A stretch of DNA of 64,000 nt from positions 2,046,594 to 2,110,593 of the forward strand of contig CP073749.1 in assembly GCA_024398055.1 (NCBI GenBank), given 5' to 3'. The position numbers and the translations under genes are program-made. Under the pieces are notes generated by a model. That model was not told the DNA's origin. It saw nothing but the letters and a program-made list of their open reading frames with translations, and did no database searches. Origin of the DNA: a bacterium SCSIO 12741. Its GTDB lineage: Bacteria; Bacteroidota; Bacteroidia; Flavobacteriales_G; Salibacteraceae. Shown in pieces: positions 7,546 through 16,738 of the stretch; position 1 is the stretch's first letter; the number at the start of each line of letters is the position of its first letter.

Positions 7546-9165
7546 CCTGGCTAAATTGGGCCGAGGAATCCAAAACCCGAACCGCCTCTTCCACCGTACG
7601 ATCGATTTCATTCAAGAAGGGATAGTACCCCTCATTGCCCCAAATATTGCGAGCAATGCCTGCCTTAATCCGGGATTGAATAATTTCTCGGGAGGCGCTT
7701 AGTCCTTCATTGTCTCTTGGAATGCCGGATTCGCTCGCAAAAGTCACAAACTCCTCTTCTAATCCCGGTGAGATAGTGAACTTCTTAATGAAGTTTTCTA
7801 CCGATCCATACACGTTCAATTCCTTTCGGTGCTTGTCGGCATAATCGAAAGAGAATTGATAGAACAAGCCCCGATAAAACAAACGGGTCAGATACATACT
7901 TGAACCTGTAGTGTCAAGAGGAATAAAACGATCGGGCATGATGCCCCACCTCCATATACAACCTTTCCACCTGGAGTGGTAAACTTGAGGGAGTCATTGA
8001 ATTCAAATACCGTTGAATCGTTTAATTCGCCAGATTCCATTCGGCTGTAATAGTCCTCGTGATACTCATCCTGATTTTCTCCGTAAGGCTTTTGAATGCA
8101 GCGACCTGTTGGAGTGTAATAACGAGCAATGGTCAGCCGGGAAGCACTTCCGTCGGCCCATTTTCGCTGCTCTTGAACCAGTCCTTTCCCAAAGGAGCGA
8201 CGCCCCATGATTGTACCGCGATCGTTATCCTGAATGGCGCCGGCAAGAATTTCACTGGCTGATGCAGATCCCTCGTCGATCAATACGACTAAGCCAACAT
8301 CTTCCAGCGATCCGCGATCTGTAGCAAAATATTTCTGAGCGCTCCGGGCTCTACCCTCGGTGTAAACAATCAATTTATCTTCAGGCAAAAATTCGTCCGC
8401 TATGTTGATGGCTCCGTCCATAAATCCACCACCATTGTTGCGTAAATCCAACACCAGATTTTCCATGCCTTGTCTAAGCAGGTGACGGCTGATGTCTACA
8501 AATTCTTCGTAAGTGGTTTTAGAAAAACGGCTGATTTTGATGTAAGCCGTATTGTCATCGATCATATAACCCACATCCACACTGTAGATCGGAATTTTGT
8601 CTCGGATAATTTCAACTTCAATCAATTCATCCATTCCAGGACGTTTGATTTGAAGGTCAACCTGGGTTCCGCCCTTGCCCTTAAGCAACTTCATGACCCG
8701 GCTGTTTGAGATATTTACACCGGCCACCGGCACAGTGTCTACCCCAACGATGCGATCACCGGCCATGATGCCCTTTTTCTCTGAAGGGCCTCCTGAAATG
8801 GGAGTGATAACAACAATGGTGTCTTTTTGAATGCTGAACTGAATGCCGATCCCTTCAAAGCTTCCTTCAAGGGGTTCGCTCATACGTTCCAATTCCGACG
8901 CTGAAATGTAGTAGCTATGCGGGTCCAGTTTTTGAAGCATCATCTGAATGGTTTCATCCACCAGATGCTCACGATCTGTGCTGTCCACATATTCCTGTTC
9001 CACGTAATCCAGAATTTGATTGATCTTGTTTCTGGAACTCGTCATTTGGTGATAAGCCGAGCTGTAGGAAGCATCGCCACCGTTAAATGATCCCAACATA
9101 AACCCTCCAACAAAAAACAGAGAGATCACGATGGGCCATATTGCATTTGATCTGTTAATTCCCAT
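7529..9165 (-). pseudogene. S41 C-terminal processing peptidase, one frameshift
   Basis: This is a CtpA-type serine protease split over two frames. The first (9165 down to 7888) has a single N-terminal membrane anchor (about 9-26), a PDZ domain (about 95-185) and the S41 core with LVLDLRNNGGG, the nucleophile motif GSASASE (300-306) and Lys327 in SFGKG. The second frame (ending 7529) resumes at MPDRFIPLDT and carries the usual C-terminal tail. The -1 shift lies in the C run 7944-7947 (G on the coding strand): one extra base gives YGGGGIMPD, as expected for the family. The active-site part is intact even if the shift is real. A TAnnTTTG box lies upstream. Substrates are probably envelope proteins. 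Confidence 0.85.
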
Positions 9166-9181
9166 GGTTTCTTTAGTCCCT

Positions 9182-9189
9182 CAAAAATA
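9182..9189 (-). promoter_or_regulatory. TATTTTTG -7 box upstream of the S41 peptidase gene
   Basis: TATTTTTG on the minus strand lies 16 bases before the ATG at 9165 and matches TAnnTTTG. No good -33 TTG was found at the expected distance. The rest of the 9166-9388 gap holds a short hairpin (AGTTGG 9247 / CCAACT 9259) with no clear role. Confidence 0.4.
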
Positions 9190-9388
9190 CGAAATCCAAT
9201 CGCCCATTCGCTGTGTTAGGGGCTGTGAGATCATAATAAGTTAAAAAGTTGGCCTTTACCAACTAACGGATTCTCAAATCAATGGGGCTAAAGAGCTAGT
9301 GGTCATGCTAATTATACCCTCTATTTGCCTGTATTTTATACTTTTGCACCCAATTTTTTATCAACTTAAAAAGTTTTTAGCCGTGGGA

Positions 9389-10438
9389 ATGAAGTTGTCC
9401 GAATTCAGATTCGATTTGCCGGAAAATCTTGTTGCGCAGTACCCATCTAGAAATCGGGACGAGTCTCGATTGATGGTAATTCATAAGGAAACCGGGGAAA
9501 TCGAGCACCGTATGTTTAAAGATATTCTGGACTACTTTGATGACCGGGACACGATGGTAATGAATGATACCAAGGTGTTTCCAGCTCGTCTGTACGGTAA
9601 TAAGGAAAAGACCGGTGCACGTATCGAAGTGTTTTTGTTGCGTGAGTTAAATCGCGAAAGTCGCCTATGGGATGTGTTGGTAGATCCAGCTCGTAAAATC
9701 CGGATTGGTAACAAACTTTACTTCGGAGATGATGAAACACTCGTTGCTGAGGTAATTGACAATACCACTTCTCGTGGAAGAACCTTGCGATTCTTGTTTG
9801 ATGGTCCTTACGAAGAGTTTAAAAAGACTTTGTTTTCTTTAGGTGAAACTCCACTTCCAAAATACATTACCCGTGAGGTAGAGGAAGACGATGCCGATCG
9901 TTTTCAAACCATTTACGCGGCTAACGAAGGTGCTGTAGCGGTGCCAACAGCTGGCTTGCACTTTAGCCGTGAGTTGCTAAAGCGATTGGAGATTAAAGGA
10001 GTAGAATTCCCTACTTTGACCTTGCATGTTGGTTTAGGAACCTTCCGTCCGGTGGATGTAGAAGATTTGACCAAGCATAAAATGGACTCTGAGGAAATGT
10101 ACATTTCTTCCGAATGTTCAGATCGGGTAAATCTGGCCAAGAAAGAAAAAAGAAGAATTTGTGCGGTTGGTACCACCTCCTTGAGAGCAATGGAAACGTC
10201 AGTGTCAACGCTGGGTGATCTAAAGCCTTACGAAGGGTGGTCTAACAAATTTATTTTCCCTCCTTACAACTTTAAGGTAGCTGACTCTTTGGTAACCAAT
10301 TTCCATGAGCCTGAGTCTACTTTGTTGATGTTGGTTTGTGCCTTTGGTGGTTACGACTTGGTAATGGAGGCGTACAAAACTGCAATTAAAGAGAAATATC
10401 GCTTTTTGTCCTACGGTGACGCGATGCTGATCATCTGA
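9389..10438 (+). CDS. queA: tRNA preQ1(34) S-adenosylmethionine ribosyltransferase-isomerase QueA
   Basis: QueA builds epoxyqueuosine in the anticodon of tRNAs by adding the ribosyl part of SAM to 7-aminomethyl-7-deazaguanine. The protein of 349 residues has family motifs throughout: [17 protein letters not shown] at the N-terminus, [19 protein letters not shown] and TSLRAMET. I start it at ATG 9389, where homology begins; a longer GTG start at 9299 would add 30 non-conserved residues that overlap a TACTTTTG box (9339-9346), a likely promoter element. A terminator follows it, separating it from ispD. Confidence 0.95.
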   Translation: MKLSEFRFDLPENLVAQYPSRNRDESRLMVIHKETGEIEHRMFKDILDYFDDRDTMVMNDTKVFPARLYGNKEKTGARIEVFLLRELNRESRLWDVLVDPARKIRIGNKLYFGDDETLVAEVIDNTTSRGRTLRFLFDGPYEEFKKTLFSLGETPLPKYITREVEEDDADRFQTIYAANEGAVAVPTAGLHFSRELLKRLEIKGVEFPTLTLHVGLGTFRPVDVEDLTKHKMDSEEMYISSECSDRVNLAKKEKRRICAVGTTSLRAMETSVSTLGDLKPYEGWSNKFIFPPYNFKVADSLVTNFHEPESTLLMLVCAFGGYDLVMEAYKTAIKEKYRFLSYGDAMLII

Positions 10439-10464
10439 TAAAAGCCGATTGAATATATTTTTAG

Positions 10465-10513
10465 AAGGGAGTACTTTTATGCTTGAACAGGGCATAGGAT
10501 TACTCCCTTTTTT
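10465..10513 (+). terminator. Terminator after queA
   Basis: The arms AAGGGAGTA (10465-10473) and TACTCCCTT (10501-10509) with a T run form a terminator with a long loop. It ends only 4 bases before the ispD start codon, so the ispD promoter probably lies within it or ispD depends on read-through. Confidence 0.6.
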
Positions 10514-10516
10514 GTG

Positions 10517-11212
10517 ATGACTTTTTTGAAACAAGTTGTGGTAGTTGCCGGAGGTTCTGGCAGTCGGATGAAGAGCGATCAGCCCAAGCAGTTTATTGCC
10601 GTGGCAGGCCGCCCCATCTTGATGCATACCCTGGAGTGTTTTTTGAATTTTGATCCGGCAACCCGGCTCATTTTGGTTTTGCCGAAAGATCATCACAGCA
10701 CCTGGAAAGACTTGTGCGCCAAACATGGATTTACCCATCCAGTGGAATTGGTTTCCGGTGGTGCTACCCGCTACCATTCAGTTCAGGCGGGTATGGCCTT
10801 GGCTCAATCAGAGGGGGTGATTGCCGTGCATGACGGGGTTCGTCCCATGGTATCCACAGCTACTCTTAAGCGTTGTTTTGAAACTGCCTGGAAAGAGGGC
10901 AATGCTATTCCTGCTTTGGCAGTGGTGGAGACTTTAAGAAAATTGGAAAACGACGGATCTTCTACTTGGGTCAATCGAGATGCTTTCCGATCGATTCAAA
11001 CACCGCAATGCTTCCGATACGATATTATCCAAACCGCCTACCAACAGGAATACAACGAAGAATTTACCGATGACGCTAGTGTAGTGGAACGGATGGGAGT
11101 ATCGATTAACTTGGTAGAGGGTAATCGGGAGAACCTGAAAATTACCACCCCTGAAGATTTGCACTGGGCGGAATATTGGCTTCAAAAAAAGAGCGGCGAT
11201 GGCAAAGATTGA
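10517..11212 (+). CDS. ispD: 2-C-methyl-D-erythritol 4-phosphate cytidylyltransferase IspD
   Basis: IspD joins CTP and methylerythritol phosphate, the third step of the MEP isoprenoid pathway. The 231-residue protein begins with the nucleotide-binding loop VVVAGGSGSRM followed by PKQF, and has VHDGVRP, AVVETLR and TQTPQCF-like segments (here SIQTPQCF) plus the TDDASV motif near residue 180. The usual A-A-G-x-G is V-A-G-G here, a mild change. An in-frame GTG lies directly before the ATG. Its 3' end overlaps rlmN by 14 bases, so the two are coupled. The polyprenyl synthetase two genes downstream consumes products of this pathway. Confidence 0.93.
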   Translation: MTFLKQVVVVAGGSGSRMKSDQPKQFIAVAGRPILMHTLECFLNFDPATRLILVLPKDHHSTWKDLCAKHGFTHPVELVSGGATRYHSVQAGMALAQSEGVIAVHDGVRPMVSTATLKRCFETAWKEGNAIPALAVVETLRKLENDGSSTWVNRDAFRSIQTPQCFRYDIIQTAYQQEYNEEFTDDASVVERMGVSINLVEGNRENLKITTPEDLHWAEYWLQKKSGDGKD

Positions 11213-12257
11213 TATCCGGAAATTTTCGCAGGAAGAGCTGATTGAGCACTTAGTTGGGATGGGTGAAAAGAAATTTAGAGCCCGTCAGATTGATGAATGG
11301 CTTTGGAAAAAGTCAGCCCGGTCGTTTGATGAAATGACCAACCTTTCGCTGGATCTTCGGGCCCGGTTGAAGGAATCTTTTACCATTGAGACTTTAACGG
11401 TGTCGGAAGTGCAGCAAAGCGATGATGGTACTTTGAAGATTGCCTTTTCTACGCACGACGGTAAGGTAATTGAAGGCGTTCTTATTCCAACCGAAAAACG
11501 GATGACTGCTTGTATCTCCTCTCAAGTAGGATGCAGCTTGACCTGCAAGTTCTGCGCTACGGGACGATTAAAGCGAATGAGAAACCTGCAGGCCCATGAA
11601 GTGGTGGATCAGGTCGTAGAAATCAACCGATTGGCTGAGCAGTATTACCAGAAATCCCTGACCAACATTGTGATGATGGGAATGGGGGAACCTCTCTTAA
11701 ATTACGCCGAAGTAAATCGGGGAATCGATCGAATCACTTCTGAGGATGGTCTTGGAATGGCCGCCAGACGAATTACGCTTTCCACTGCAGGAATTGCAAA
11801 AATGATTCGAAAGCTGGGTGAGGATAAGGTTCGGTTTAACCTGGCACTCTCTCTACATGCTGCCAATGATGAAAAAAGAGATTTCATCATGCCGATTAAC
11901 GAACAGAATAACCTGGACGTATTGGCTGATGCACTGAATTTCTATTACCGCGAAACGGGGAACCCTGTAACCTTTGAATACATCATTTTCAAAGGATTTA
12001 ATGACGAAATATCCGATGCCCGAGAGCTGGCTCAGTTTTGCCGCAAGGTGCCGAGTAAGGTAAATATTATTGAATACAACCCCATAGATGACGGAGAATT
12101 TGAACAGGCCGATCCAGATAAAGTGGATGCCTTTGTAGCTTATTTGGAGCGCAATGGAGTCACTGCAAAAGTGCGTCGGAGTAGAGGGAAGGATATCGAT
12201 GCGGCCTGCGGTCAATTGGCCAATAAAAACAAAGCCGGTTTTAATCTGTCTTCCTAA
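11199..12257 (+). CDS. rlmN: 23S rRNA/tRNA adenine-C2 methyltransferase RlmN
   Basis: RlmN is a radical SAM enzyme that methylates C2 of A2503 in 23S rRNA and of A37 in some tRNAs. The 352-residue protein has the 4Fe-4S motif CSLTCKFCATG near residue 115, the GMGEPLLNY motif, the SLHA segment and the C-terminal Cys of DAACGQL that forms the protein-RNA intermediate. The ATG overlaps the end of ispD by 14 bases, a typical sign of translational coupling. Gene order queA, ispD, rlmN, polyprenyl synthetase resembles that of other Bacteroidota. Confidence 0.95.
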   Translation: MAKIDIRKFSQEELIEHLVGMGEKKFRARQIDEWLWKKSARSFDEMTNLSLDLRARLKESFTIETLTVSEVQQSDDGTLKIAFSTHDGKVIEGVLIPTEKRMTACISSQVGCSLTCKFCATGRLKRMRNLQAHEVVDQVVEINRLAEQYYQKSLTNIVMMGMGEPLLNYAEVNRGIDRITSEDGLGMAARRITLSTAGIAKMIRKLGEDKVRFNLALSLHAANDEKRDFIMPINEQNNLDVLADALNFYYRETGNPVTFEYIIFKGFNDEISDARELAQFCRKVPSKVNIIEYNPIDDGEFEQADPDKVDAFVAYLERNGVTAKVRRSRGKDIDAACGQLANKNKAGFNLSS

Positions 12258-12282
12258 GTGCTGGTATCACCATAAAACGATA

Positions 12283-12290
12283 CTTTTGAA
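12283..12290 (+). promoter_or_regulatory. TACTTTTG -7 box upstream of the polyprenyl synthetase gene
   Basis: TACTTTTG lies 23 bases before the TTG start at 12313 and matches TAnnTTTG. No clear -33 element was seen. Its position supports the short TTG-initiated reading of the gene. Confidence 0.4.
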
Positions 12291-12312
12291 CTCCTGAAGT
12301 AGCAGCCGAATA

Positions 12313-13287
12313 TTGTCTGTAGTCAACGAAATAAAGAAACCCATCCGTCAGGAGATGGAGGAATTTGAAGGCAAGTTCAGAGAGTCGATGAAAAGTTCGG
12401 TTCCACTGCTCGACAAAATCACCCATTACATCATCAAGCGGAAAGGCAAGCAAATGCGACCCATGTTTGTTTTTCTTTCGGCAAAACTCAACGGCACCAT
12501 CAACGAGTCGACCTACCATGCCGCCTCACTAATTGAGCTGTTGCATACCGCAACCCTGGTGCACGACGATGTGGTGGACGACGCCAATCAGCGAAGAGGA
12601 TTCTTTTCGTTAAATGCCCTTTGGAAAAACAAGATTGCGGTACTTGTAGGTGACTACCTCCTTTCGCGAGGATTGATGCTTGCGATTGACAATAAGGAAT
12701 ACAGCTTACTTCATATCGTATCAGGGGCCGTTCGCCAGATGAGCGAAGGGGAATTGCTTCAAATTGAGAAGACCCGTACCCTGAACCTCGACGAAAAAAT
12801 CTACTTCGATATCATTAAAGCCAAAACGGCTACCCTCATCGCGGCCTGCTGCGAAGCTGGAACGGCTTCTACTGGAGTGGGTGAAGAGAAGTCGGCCAGA
12901 ATGAAAGAGTTTGGCGAAAAGGTGGGGATTGCCTTCCAAATTAAAGATGACCTTTTTGATTATGGAAGCGGAGAAGATATTGGAAAGCCTACGGGAATCG
13001 ATATCAAAGAAAAGAAAACGACTCTACCTTTGATTTATGCCTTAAATAAGGCCGATAAATCCACCCGTAAGAAAATCATAAACCTGGTAAAGAACCACAA
13101 CGATAAGCCGTCTAAAGTGCGCCAGGTCATCGATTTTGTGATTCAGAGTGGTGGCATCGAATATGCTCGTCACGTGATGCTTCAGTATGTAGCCGAGGCT
13201 CGTGAGATTTTGGCCGAGTTTGAAGACAATGAAGCCCGCAAGTCTTTGGAGCGATTGGTAGAATATACGATCGAACGCAAAAAATAA
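12313..13287 (+). CDS. Trans-polyprenyl diphosphate synthase (long chain)
   Basis: The enzyme condenses isopentenyl diphosphate units into a long prenyl chain, most likely the side chain of menaquinone. The 324-residue protein has the two aspartate-rich motifs, HDDVVDDANQRRG near 93 and KDDLFDYGSG near 211, together with GKQMRP and the GDYLLSR segment. The start is a TTG at 12313: the N-terminus from here (an IKKPI-x-x-EM pattern) matches relatives, and the first ATG at 12355 would cut off conserved residues. Chain length cannot be fixed from sequence; octaprenyl or heptaprenyl is likely. A bidirectional terminator follows. Confidence 0.92.
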   Translation: MSVVNEIKKPIRQEMEEFEGKFRESMKSSVPLLDKITHYIIKRKGKQMRPMFVFLSAKLNGTINESTYHAASLIELLHTATLVHDDVVDDANQRRGFFSLNALWKNKIAVLVGDYLLSRGLMLAIDNKEYSLLHIVSGAVRQMSEGELLQIEKTRTLNLDEKIYFDIIKAKTATLIAACCEAGTASTGVGEEKSARMKEFGEKVGIAFQIKDDLFDYGSGEDIGKPTGIDIKEKKTTLPLIYALNKADKSTRKKIINLVKNHNDKPSKVRQVIDFVIQSGGIEYARHVMLQYVAEAREILAEFEDNEARKSLERLVEYTIERKK

Positions 13288-13320
13288 AGCCGACCCCTTT
13301 CGAAGTCGGCTTCTTTATTT
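13287..13320. terminator. Terminator between convergent genes
   Basis: AAGCCGAC (13287-13294) and GTCGGCTT (13305-13312) form a hairpin that starts at the polyprenyl synthetase stop codon and is flanked by A- and T-rich runs on both sides. It can serve that gene and the acyl-CoA dehydrogenase gene, whose stop lies at 13337. Confidence 0.8.
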
Positions 13321-13336
13321 CCGTATTTGTTTTTGC

Positions 13337-14512
13337 CTATTTGAAAGCTGGAATTCCAGTCACATCAGCACCTGTGATCAACAAGTGGATATCGTGGGTT
13401 CCTTCGTAGGTAATAACTGACTCTAGGTTGGCCATGTGACGCATGATGGAGTATTCATTGGTGATTCCCATTCCGCCGTGAATCTGACGAGCTTCACGGG
13501 CAATGTTGATCGCCATGTCCACATTGTTTCTTTTGGCCATAGAAATCTGAGCAGTAGTAGCTCTTCCTTCGTTTCTCAATTCTCCCAACCGGAAAGTAAG
13601 CAACTGAGCCTTGGTGATCTCAGTGATCATTTCTGCCAATTTTTTCTGAGTCAATTGGAAGGCTCCAATCGGCTTGTCAAATTGAATTCTCTCCATCGAA
13701 TAACGCAAAGCCGAATCGTAGCAGTCCATAGCTGCACCAATGGCACCCCAGGCAATTCCAAATCGAGCTGAATCCAAACAAGAAAGAGGTCCGCCCAATC
13801 CTGATCGTCCAGGAAGAAGGTTTTCTTTAGGAACCTTAACGTTGTCAAAAATCAATTCTCCAGTAATGGAAGCTCTAAGGGAGTGTTTCCCTTTGATTTC
13901 AGGAGCGGTAAAACCTTCCATTCCTTTTTCTACTAAAAGTCCATGGATGCGGCCTTCCTCATTCTTAGCCCAAACCACTGCTACCTGAGCGATTGGAGAA
14001 TTTGAAATCCACATTTTGCTACCATTCAACAAGTAGTGATCTCCCATGTCTTTGAAGTTGGTGAGCATGCCACCTGGGTTAGAACCAAAATCAGGTTCGG
14101 TCAACCCAAAACAACCGATCCACTCGCCGGAAGCAAGCTTAGGAAGGAACTTTTGCTTTTGCTCTTCTGAGCCATATTTCCAGATAGGGTACATCACCAA
14201 CGAACTCTGAACCGAAGCCGTAGAGCGAATTCCTGAATCCACACGCTCCAACTCCTGCATGATCAAACCGTAGGAAATCTGATCCAGCCCAGCACCACCA
14301 TATTCTACGGGGATGTATGGACCAAAGGCACCGATAGAAGCCAAGCCGGGAACAATCTGCTCCGGGAACTTTGCATCCTCAAAGGCATCTTCAATAATCG
14401 GAGATACTTCCGCTTTCAACCACTCTCTTGCTGCATCACGGATCATTTTTTGTTCATCCGTAAGCATTTCGTCCATCAAATAGTAATCATGTCCTTGGAA
14501 CCGATCAGCCAT
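13337..14512 (-). CDS. Acyl-CoA dehydrogenase, glutaryl-CoA dehydrogenase-like
   Basis: This is an FAD-dependent acyl-CoA dehydrogenase of 391 residues. Segments such as TASVQSSLVMYPI, GCFGLTEPDFGSNPG and RQIHGGMGITNEYS track the glutaryl-CoA dehydrogenase branch, and the catalytic glutamate sits in TYEGTHDIH with the GCDH-like ending ITGADVTGIPAF. Glutaryl-CoA dehydrogenase oxidises and decarboxylates glutaryl-CoA to crotonyl-CoA in lysine and tryptophan breakdown. No other gene of that pathway is nearby, so the substrate rests on resemblance alone. A TACTTTTG box lies 28 bases before the ATG. It is divergent from the cytochrome gene. Confidence 0.85.
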   Translation of the reverse strand: MADRFQGHDYYLMDEMLTDEQKMIRDAAREWLKAEVSPIIEDAFEDAKFPEQIVPGLASIGAFGPYIPVEYGGAGLDQISYGLIMQELERVDSGIRSTASVQSSLVMYPIWKYGSEEQKQKFLPKLASGEWIGCFGLTEPDFGSNPGGMLTNFKDMGDHYLLNGSKMWISNSPIAQVAVVWAKNEEGRIHGLLVEKGMEGFTAPEIKGKHSLRASITGELIFDNVKVPKENLLPGRSGLGGPLSCLDSARFGIAWGAIGAAMDCYDSALRYSMERIQFDKPIGAFQLTQKKLAEMITEITKAQLLTFRLGELRNEGRATTAQISMAKRNNVDMAINIAREARQIHGGMGITNEYSIMRHMANLESVITYEGTHDIHLLITGADVTGIPAFK

Positions 14513-14525
14513 ATCTTTAAATTTC

Positions 14526-14533
14526 TAAATTTG
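14526..14533 (+). promoter_or_regulatory. TAAATTTG -7 box upstream of the cytochrome gene
   Basis: TAAATTTG matches TAnnTTTG and lies 44 bases before the ATG of the diheme cytochrome gene. No TTG was found at the -33 distance, so this is tentative. It lies 6 bases from the opposite-strand box of the dehydrogenase gene. Confidence 0.35.
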
Positions 14534-14539
14534 AGAGGG

Positions 14540-14547
14540 CAAAAGTA
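14540..14547 (-). promoter_or_regulatory. TACTTTTG -7 box upstream of the acyl-CoA dehydrogenase gene
   Basis: On the minus strand TACTTTTG lies 27 bases before the ATG at 14512. It matches TAnnTTTG, with no clear -33 element. Confidence 0.4.
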
Positions 14548-14577
14548 GTTATTCTCCATCACGCTACATACGATATT

Positions 14578-15207
14578 ATGAAACAGATATTCTCTTGGAT
14601 GGCACCTGCCGTCATGATTTTTTCTATTGCTTTTTCGAGTCTTTTTGGAGGTTGTGCAAAGAACACCTTTGATACTGTTCCACCAGAGGACTCCACGGCT
14701 AACACGGTGTGTGATACCTTGGATTACAACCGGTATATCAGGCCAATTATTGATGCCAAATGTGTGACTTGTCATTACAATGGTGGGAATCTTCCGGATC
14801 TTTCCGTTCCTGCTAACGTGACGGCCAACAAGGATAAAATCATCGATCAGGTTTATGTGAAGCAGGCTATGCCACCAGATGGAAGTCCTGATTTAACCCA
14901 AGCCGAATCCGATTTACTTCGGGCTTGGCTGGATTGCGGTGCTGACGTTTCGGCCAAGGTGGTTTTGTCTTATCAATCGGATGTGGTACCTATTTTGCAA
15001 AGCAAGTGTATCATTTGCCATACTTCGGGTGGAACCGGACCTGGCGATTTTAATGATTATAACGTAGTAAAGGATAAAATCGATAATAATAACCTGAGGT
15101 CGCTGGTCAATGATGATATTATGCCCAAATCGGGAGCTACTGCATTAACAGCCGGTGAAAAAGAGACCTTACTAAAATGGATTGACGATGGCGCAAATCA
15201 AAACTAA
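14578..15207 (+). CDS. Diheme cytochrome c-like lipoprotein
   Basis: This is an exported electron-transfer protein of 209 residues. The N-terminal signal ends in the lipobox LFGGC, so Cys26 should be lipidated. Two c-type heme sites follow, C62-V-T-C65-H66 and C144-I-I-C147-H148, each in a short domain with a methionine (QAMPP at 98, DIMPK near 181) as likely distal ligand. The two halves look like an internal duplication. Its 3' end overlaps the YceI-family gene by 20 bases and a DUF5777 beta-barrel gene follows, so the three form one unit. The partner oxidoreductase is not visible. The heme call is firm; the role is open. Confidence 0.85.
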   Translation: MKQIFSWMAPAVMIFSIAFSSLFGGCAKNTFDTVPPEDSTANTVCDTLDYNRYIRPIIDAKCVTCHYNGGNLPDLSVPANVTANKDKIIDQVYVKQAMPPDGSPDLTQAESDLLRAWLDCGADVSAKVVLSYQSDVVPILQSKCIICHTSGGTGPGDFNDYNVVKDKIDNNNLRSLVNDDIMPKSGATALTAGEKETLLKWIDDGANQN

Positions 15208-15757
15208 TACCCCGGCCTTCCTGGGCCTTCTGATCATAATTCTTGGATTAGGAACATTTGGTCAAGTAAATGCTCAAGGTGTTTGGAAAACAGATTCCAG
15301 TCACATTAAGTTCTTTTCGGAAGCTCCTTTGGAAAATATTGAAGCCGAAAACGTAAAGGCTCGTGGAGCAATCAACACGGAGAAGAACATGATTGCGATT
15401 AGTGTTCCAATTACCGGTTTCAAATTCGAAAAGGAATTGATGGAGGAGCACTTTAATGAAAACTACCTCGAGTCTGAGAAGTTTCCAAAGGGTACCTTTC
15501 AAGGTACATTCAATGAGAAAATTGATTGGAAAAAAGATGGAACTTATCCAGCTACGGCTAAAGGTTCTTTGACCATTCACGGTGTAAAACGAGAGACTAC
15601 ACTTAAGGGAACCGTGAACATTAAGAATGGTAAAATCTATGTCAACGCTGAGTTTACAGTTCGATTGGAAGATCATGATATTGAAATTCCTCAGATCGTA
15701 TTTCAGAACATTGCCGAAGAAATTTTGGTTACCTGCTATTTCAGCTTCAAACAATAA
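15188..15757 (+). CDS. YceI-family periplasmic protein
   Basis: This is a secreted lipocalin-like protein of 189 residues. YceI-family members bind polyisoprenoids or other amphiphiles in the periplasm. The signal peptide runs to about VNAQ (residue 31) and the mature part begins with the typical GVWKTDSSHIKF pattern; the family's ESEKFPKGTFQG and GSLTIHGVKR segments follow. I use ATG 15188; a TTG two codons upstream is less likely. It overlaps the end of the cytochrome gene by 20 bases and precedes the DUF5777 gene by 20 bases. Linkage to a cytochrome suggests a quinone- or isoprenoid-related job, which is inference. Confidence 0.9.
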   Translation: MAQIKTNTPAFLGLLIIILGLGTFGQVNAQGVWKTDSSHIKFFSEAPLENIEAENVKARGAINTEKNMIAISVPITGFKFEKELMEEHFNENYLESEKFPKGTFQGTFNEKIDWKKDGTYPATAKGSLTIHGVKRETTLKGTVNIKNGKIYVNAEFTVRLEDHDIEIPQIVFQNIAEEILVTCYFSFKQ

Positions 15758-15777
15758 CCCCCTCATCGTAAACACCC

Positions 15778-16695
15778 ATGAAGTATTTCTATTCTTTTTT
15801 ATTCCTCCTTTTAATGGCGCCGGCAATTCATGCACAGGATGATTTGCTTGATATGTTGGAGTCAGAAGATGAGGCTACCGCTGAACCCCTACCCGTAAAA
15901 TCTACCTGGAAAACCATGAAGTTGGTGAATCTTCACACCACCGAAATGGTCAAACACAAAGGATTGGATTTTCGCGTTACTCACCGATTTGGCAATATTG
16001 GAGAACCCAGCGGTGGCGGACCTCACAACCTGTGGGGATTGGATAACTCTGCCGATATCCGAATTTCTTTCGATTACGGTATTACCGATGACCTTCAGAT
16101 TGGAATTGGTCGAAGCAAGTACAACGAATTGATTGATGCTTCCGTTAAATGGCGAATCCTTTCCCAAAAGACGAAAGGCATGCCGGTTTCGGTGGTTTTT
16201 TATGCCAATGGAGCCATCACTCCAGAAAGAGATCCGGATAACCGTTACGATGATTGGAGGAACCGAATGTCTTATTTCACTCAAATCCTCATCGCCCGTA
16301 AATTCAGCGATCGTTTGTCGTTTGAAGTGGCTCCGGGTATGTTGTACCGAAATATGGTGGAGCGTGTGGTTGATGGTGAAGGAAATACCTTGACCGATGA
16401 GCACACCAATTTCGTGGTTGGACTCGGAGGTCGATTTATGATTACCAAGCGATTTGGAATCATGGCCGATTACGTACAGGTATTCTCTGAGTTTAGACAA
16501 AACTACAAGCCGAAAAACTATTACCCACCTTTAGGTTTGGGTATGGTTGTGGAAACTGGAGGTCACGTTTTTCATCTGACCCTTACCAATGCACCTGGTA
16601 TTGTGGCTAACAACTATATTCCGGAAACTACAGACTCCTGGATGGACGGCGGTATGAAACTTGGGTTCAATATTTCCCGGGTCTTCCACTTTTAG
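15778..16695 (+). CDS. DUF5777-like beta-barrel protein
   Basis: This is a predicted outer-membrane beta-barrel of 305 residues with a signal peptide ending near IHAQ. Alternating hydrophobic strands with aromatic ends (for example VVFYANGAI, YFTQILIARKF, MIVKRFGIMADYVQVFSEF-like stretches) and a terminal FNISRVFHF ending in Phe support a barrel. The pattern VTHRFGNIG, DNSADIRISFDYGITDDLQIGIG is what I associate with DUF5777. It is the last gene of the cytochrome/YceI unit; a promoter box follows immediately. No function is established for the family to my knowledge. Confidence 0.75.
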   Translation: MKYFYSFLFLLLMAPAIHAQDDLLDMLESEDEATAEPLPVKSTWKTMKLVNLHTTEMVKHKGLDFRVTHRFGNIGEPSGGGPHNLWGLDNSADIRISFDYGITDDLQIGIGRSKYNELIDASVKWRILSQKTKGMPVSVVFYANGAITPERDPDNRYDDWRNRMSYFTQILIARKFSDRLSFEVAPGMLYRNMVERVVDGEGNTLTDEHTNFVVGLGGRFMITKRFGIMADYVQVFSEFRQNYKPKNYYPPLGLGMVVETGGHVFHLTLTNAPGIVANNYIPETTDSWMDGGMKLGFNISRVFHF

Positions 16696-16709
16696 TGAAG
16701 TGAGGGAAC

Positions 16710-16717
16710 TACCTTTG
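16710..16717 (+). promoter_or_regulatory. TACCTTTG -7 box upstream of the DUF4271 gene
   Basis: TACCTTTG followed by C, the commonest form of the Bacteroidota -7 box, lies 21 bases before the ATG at 16739. No -33 TTG was found at the expected spacing. Confidence 0.45.
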
Positions 16718-16738
16718 CAAAAAGATTCCTAATTGCCG

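Noticed and set aside
9247-9264. AGTTGG/CCAACT hairpin as a terminator upstream of queA
   Set aside because: It lies between divergent genes, has only a 6-base stem, and no transcript should end there.
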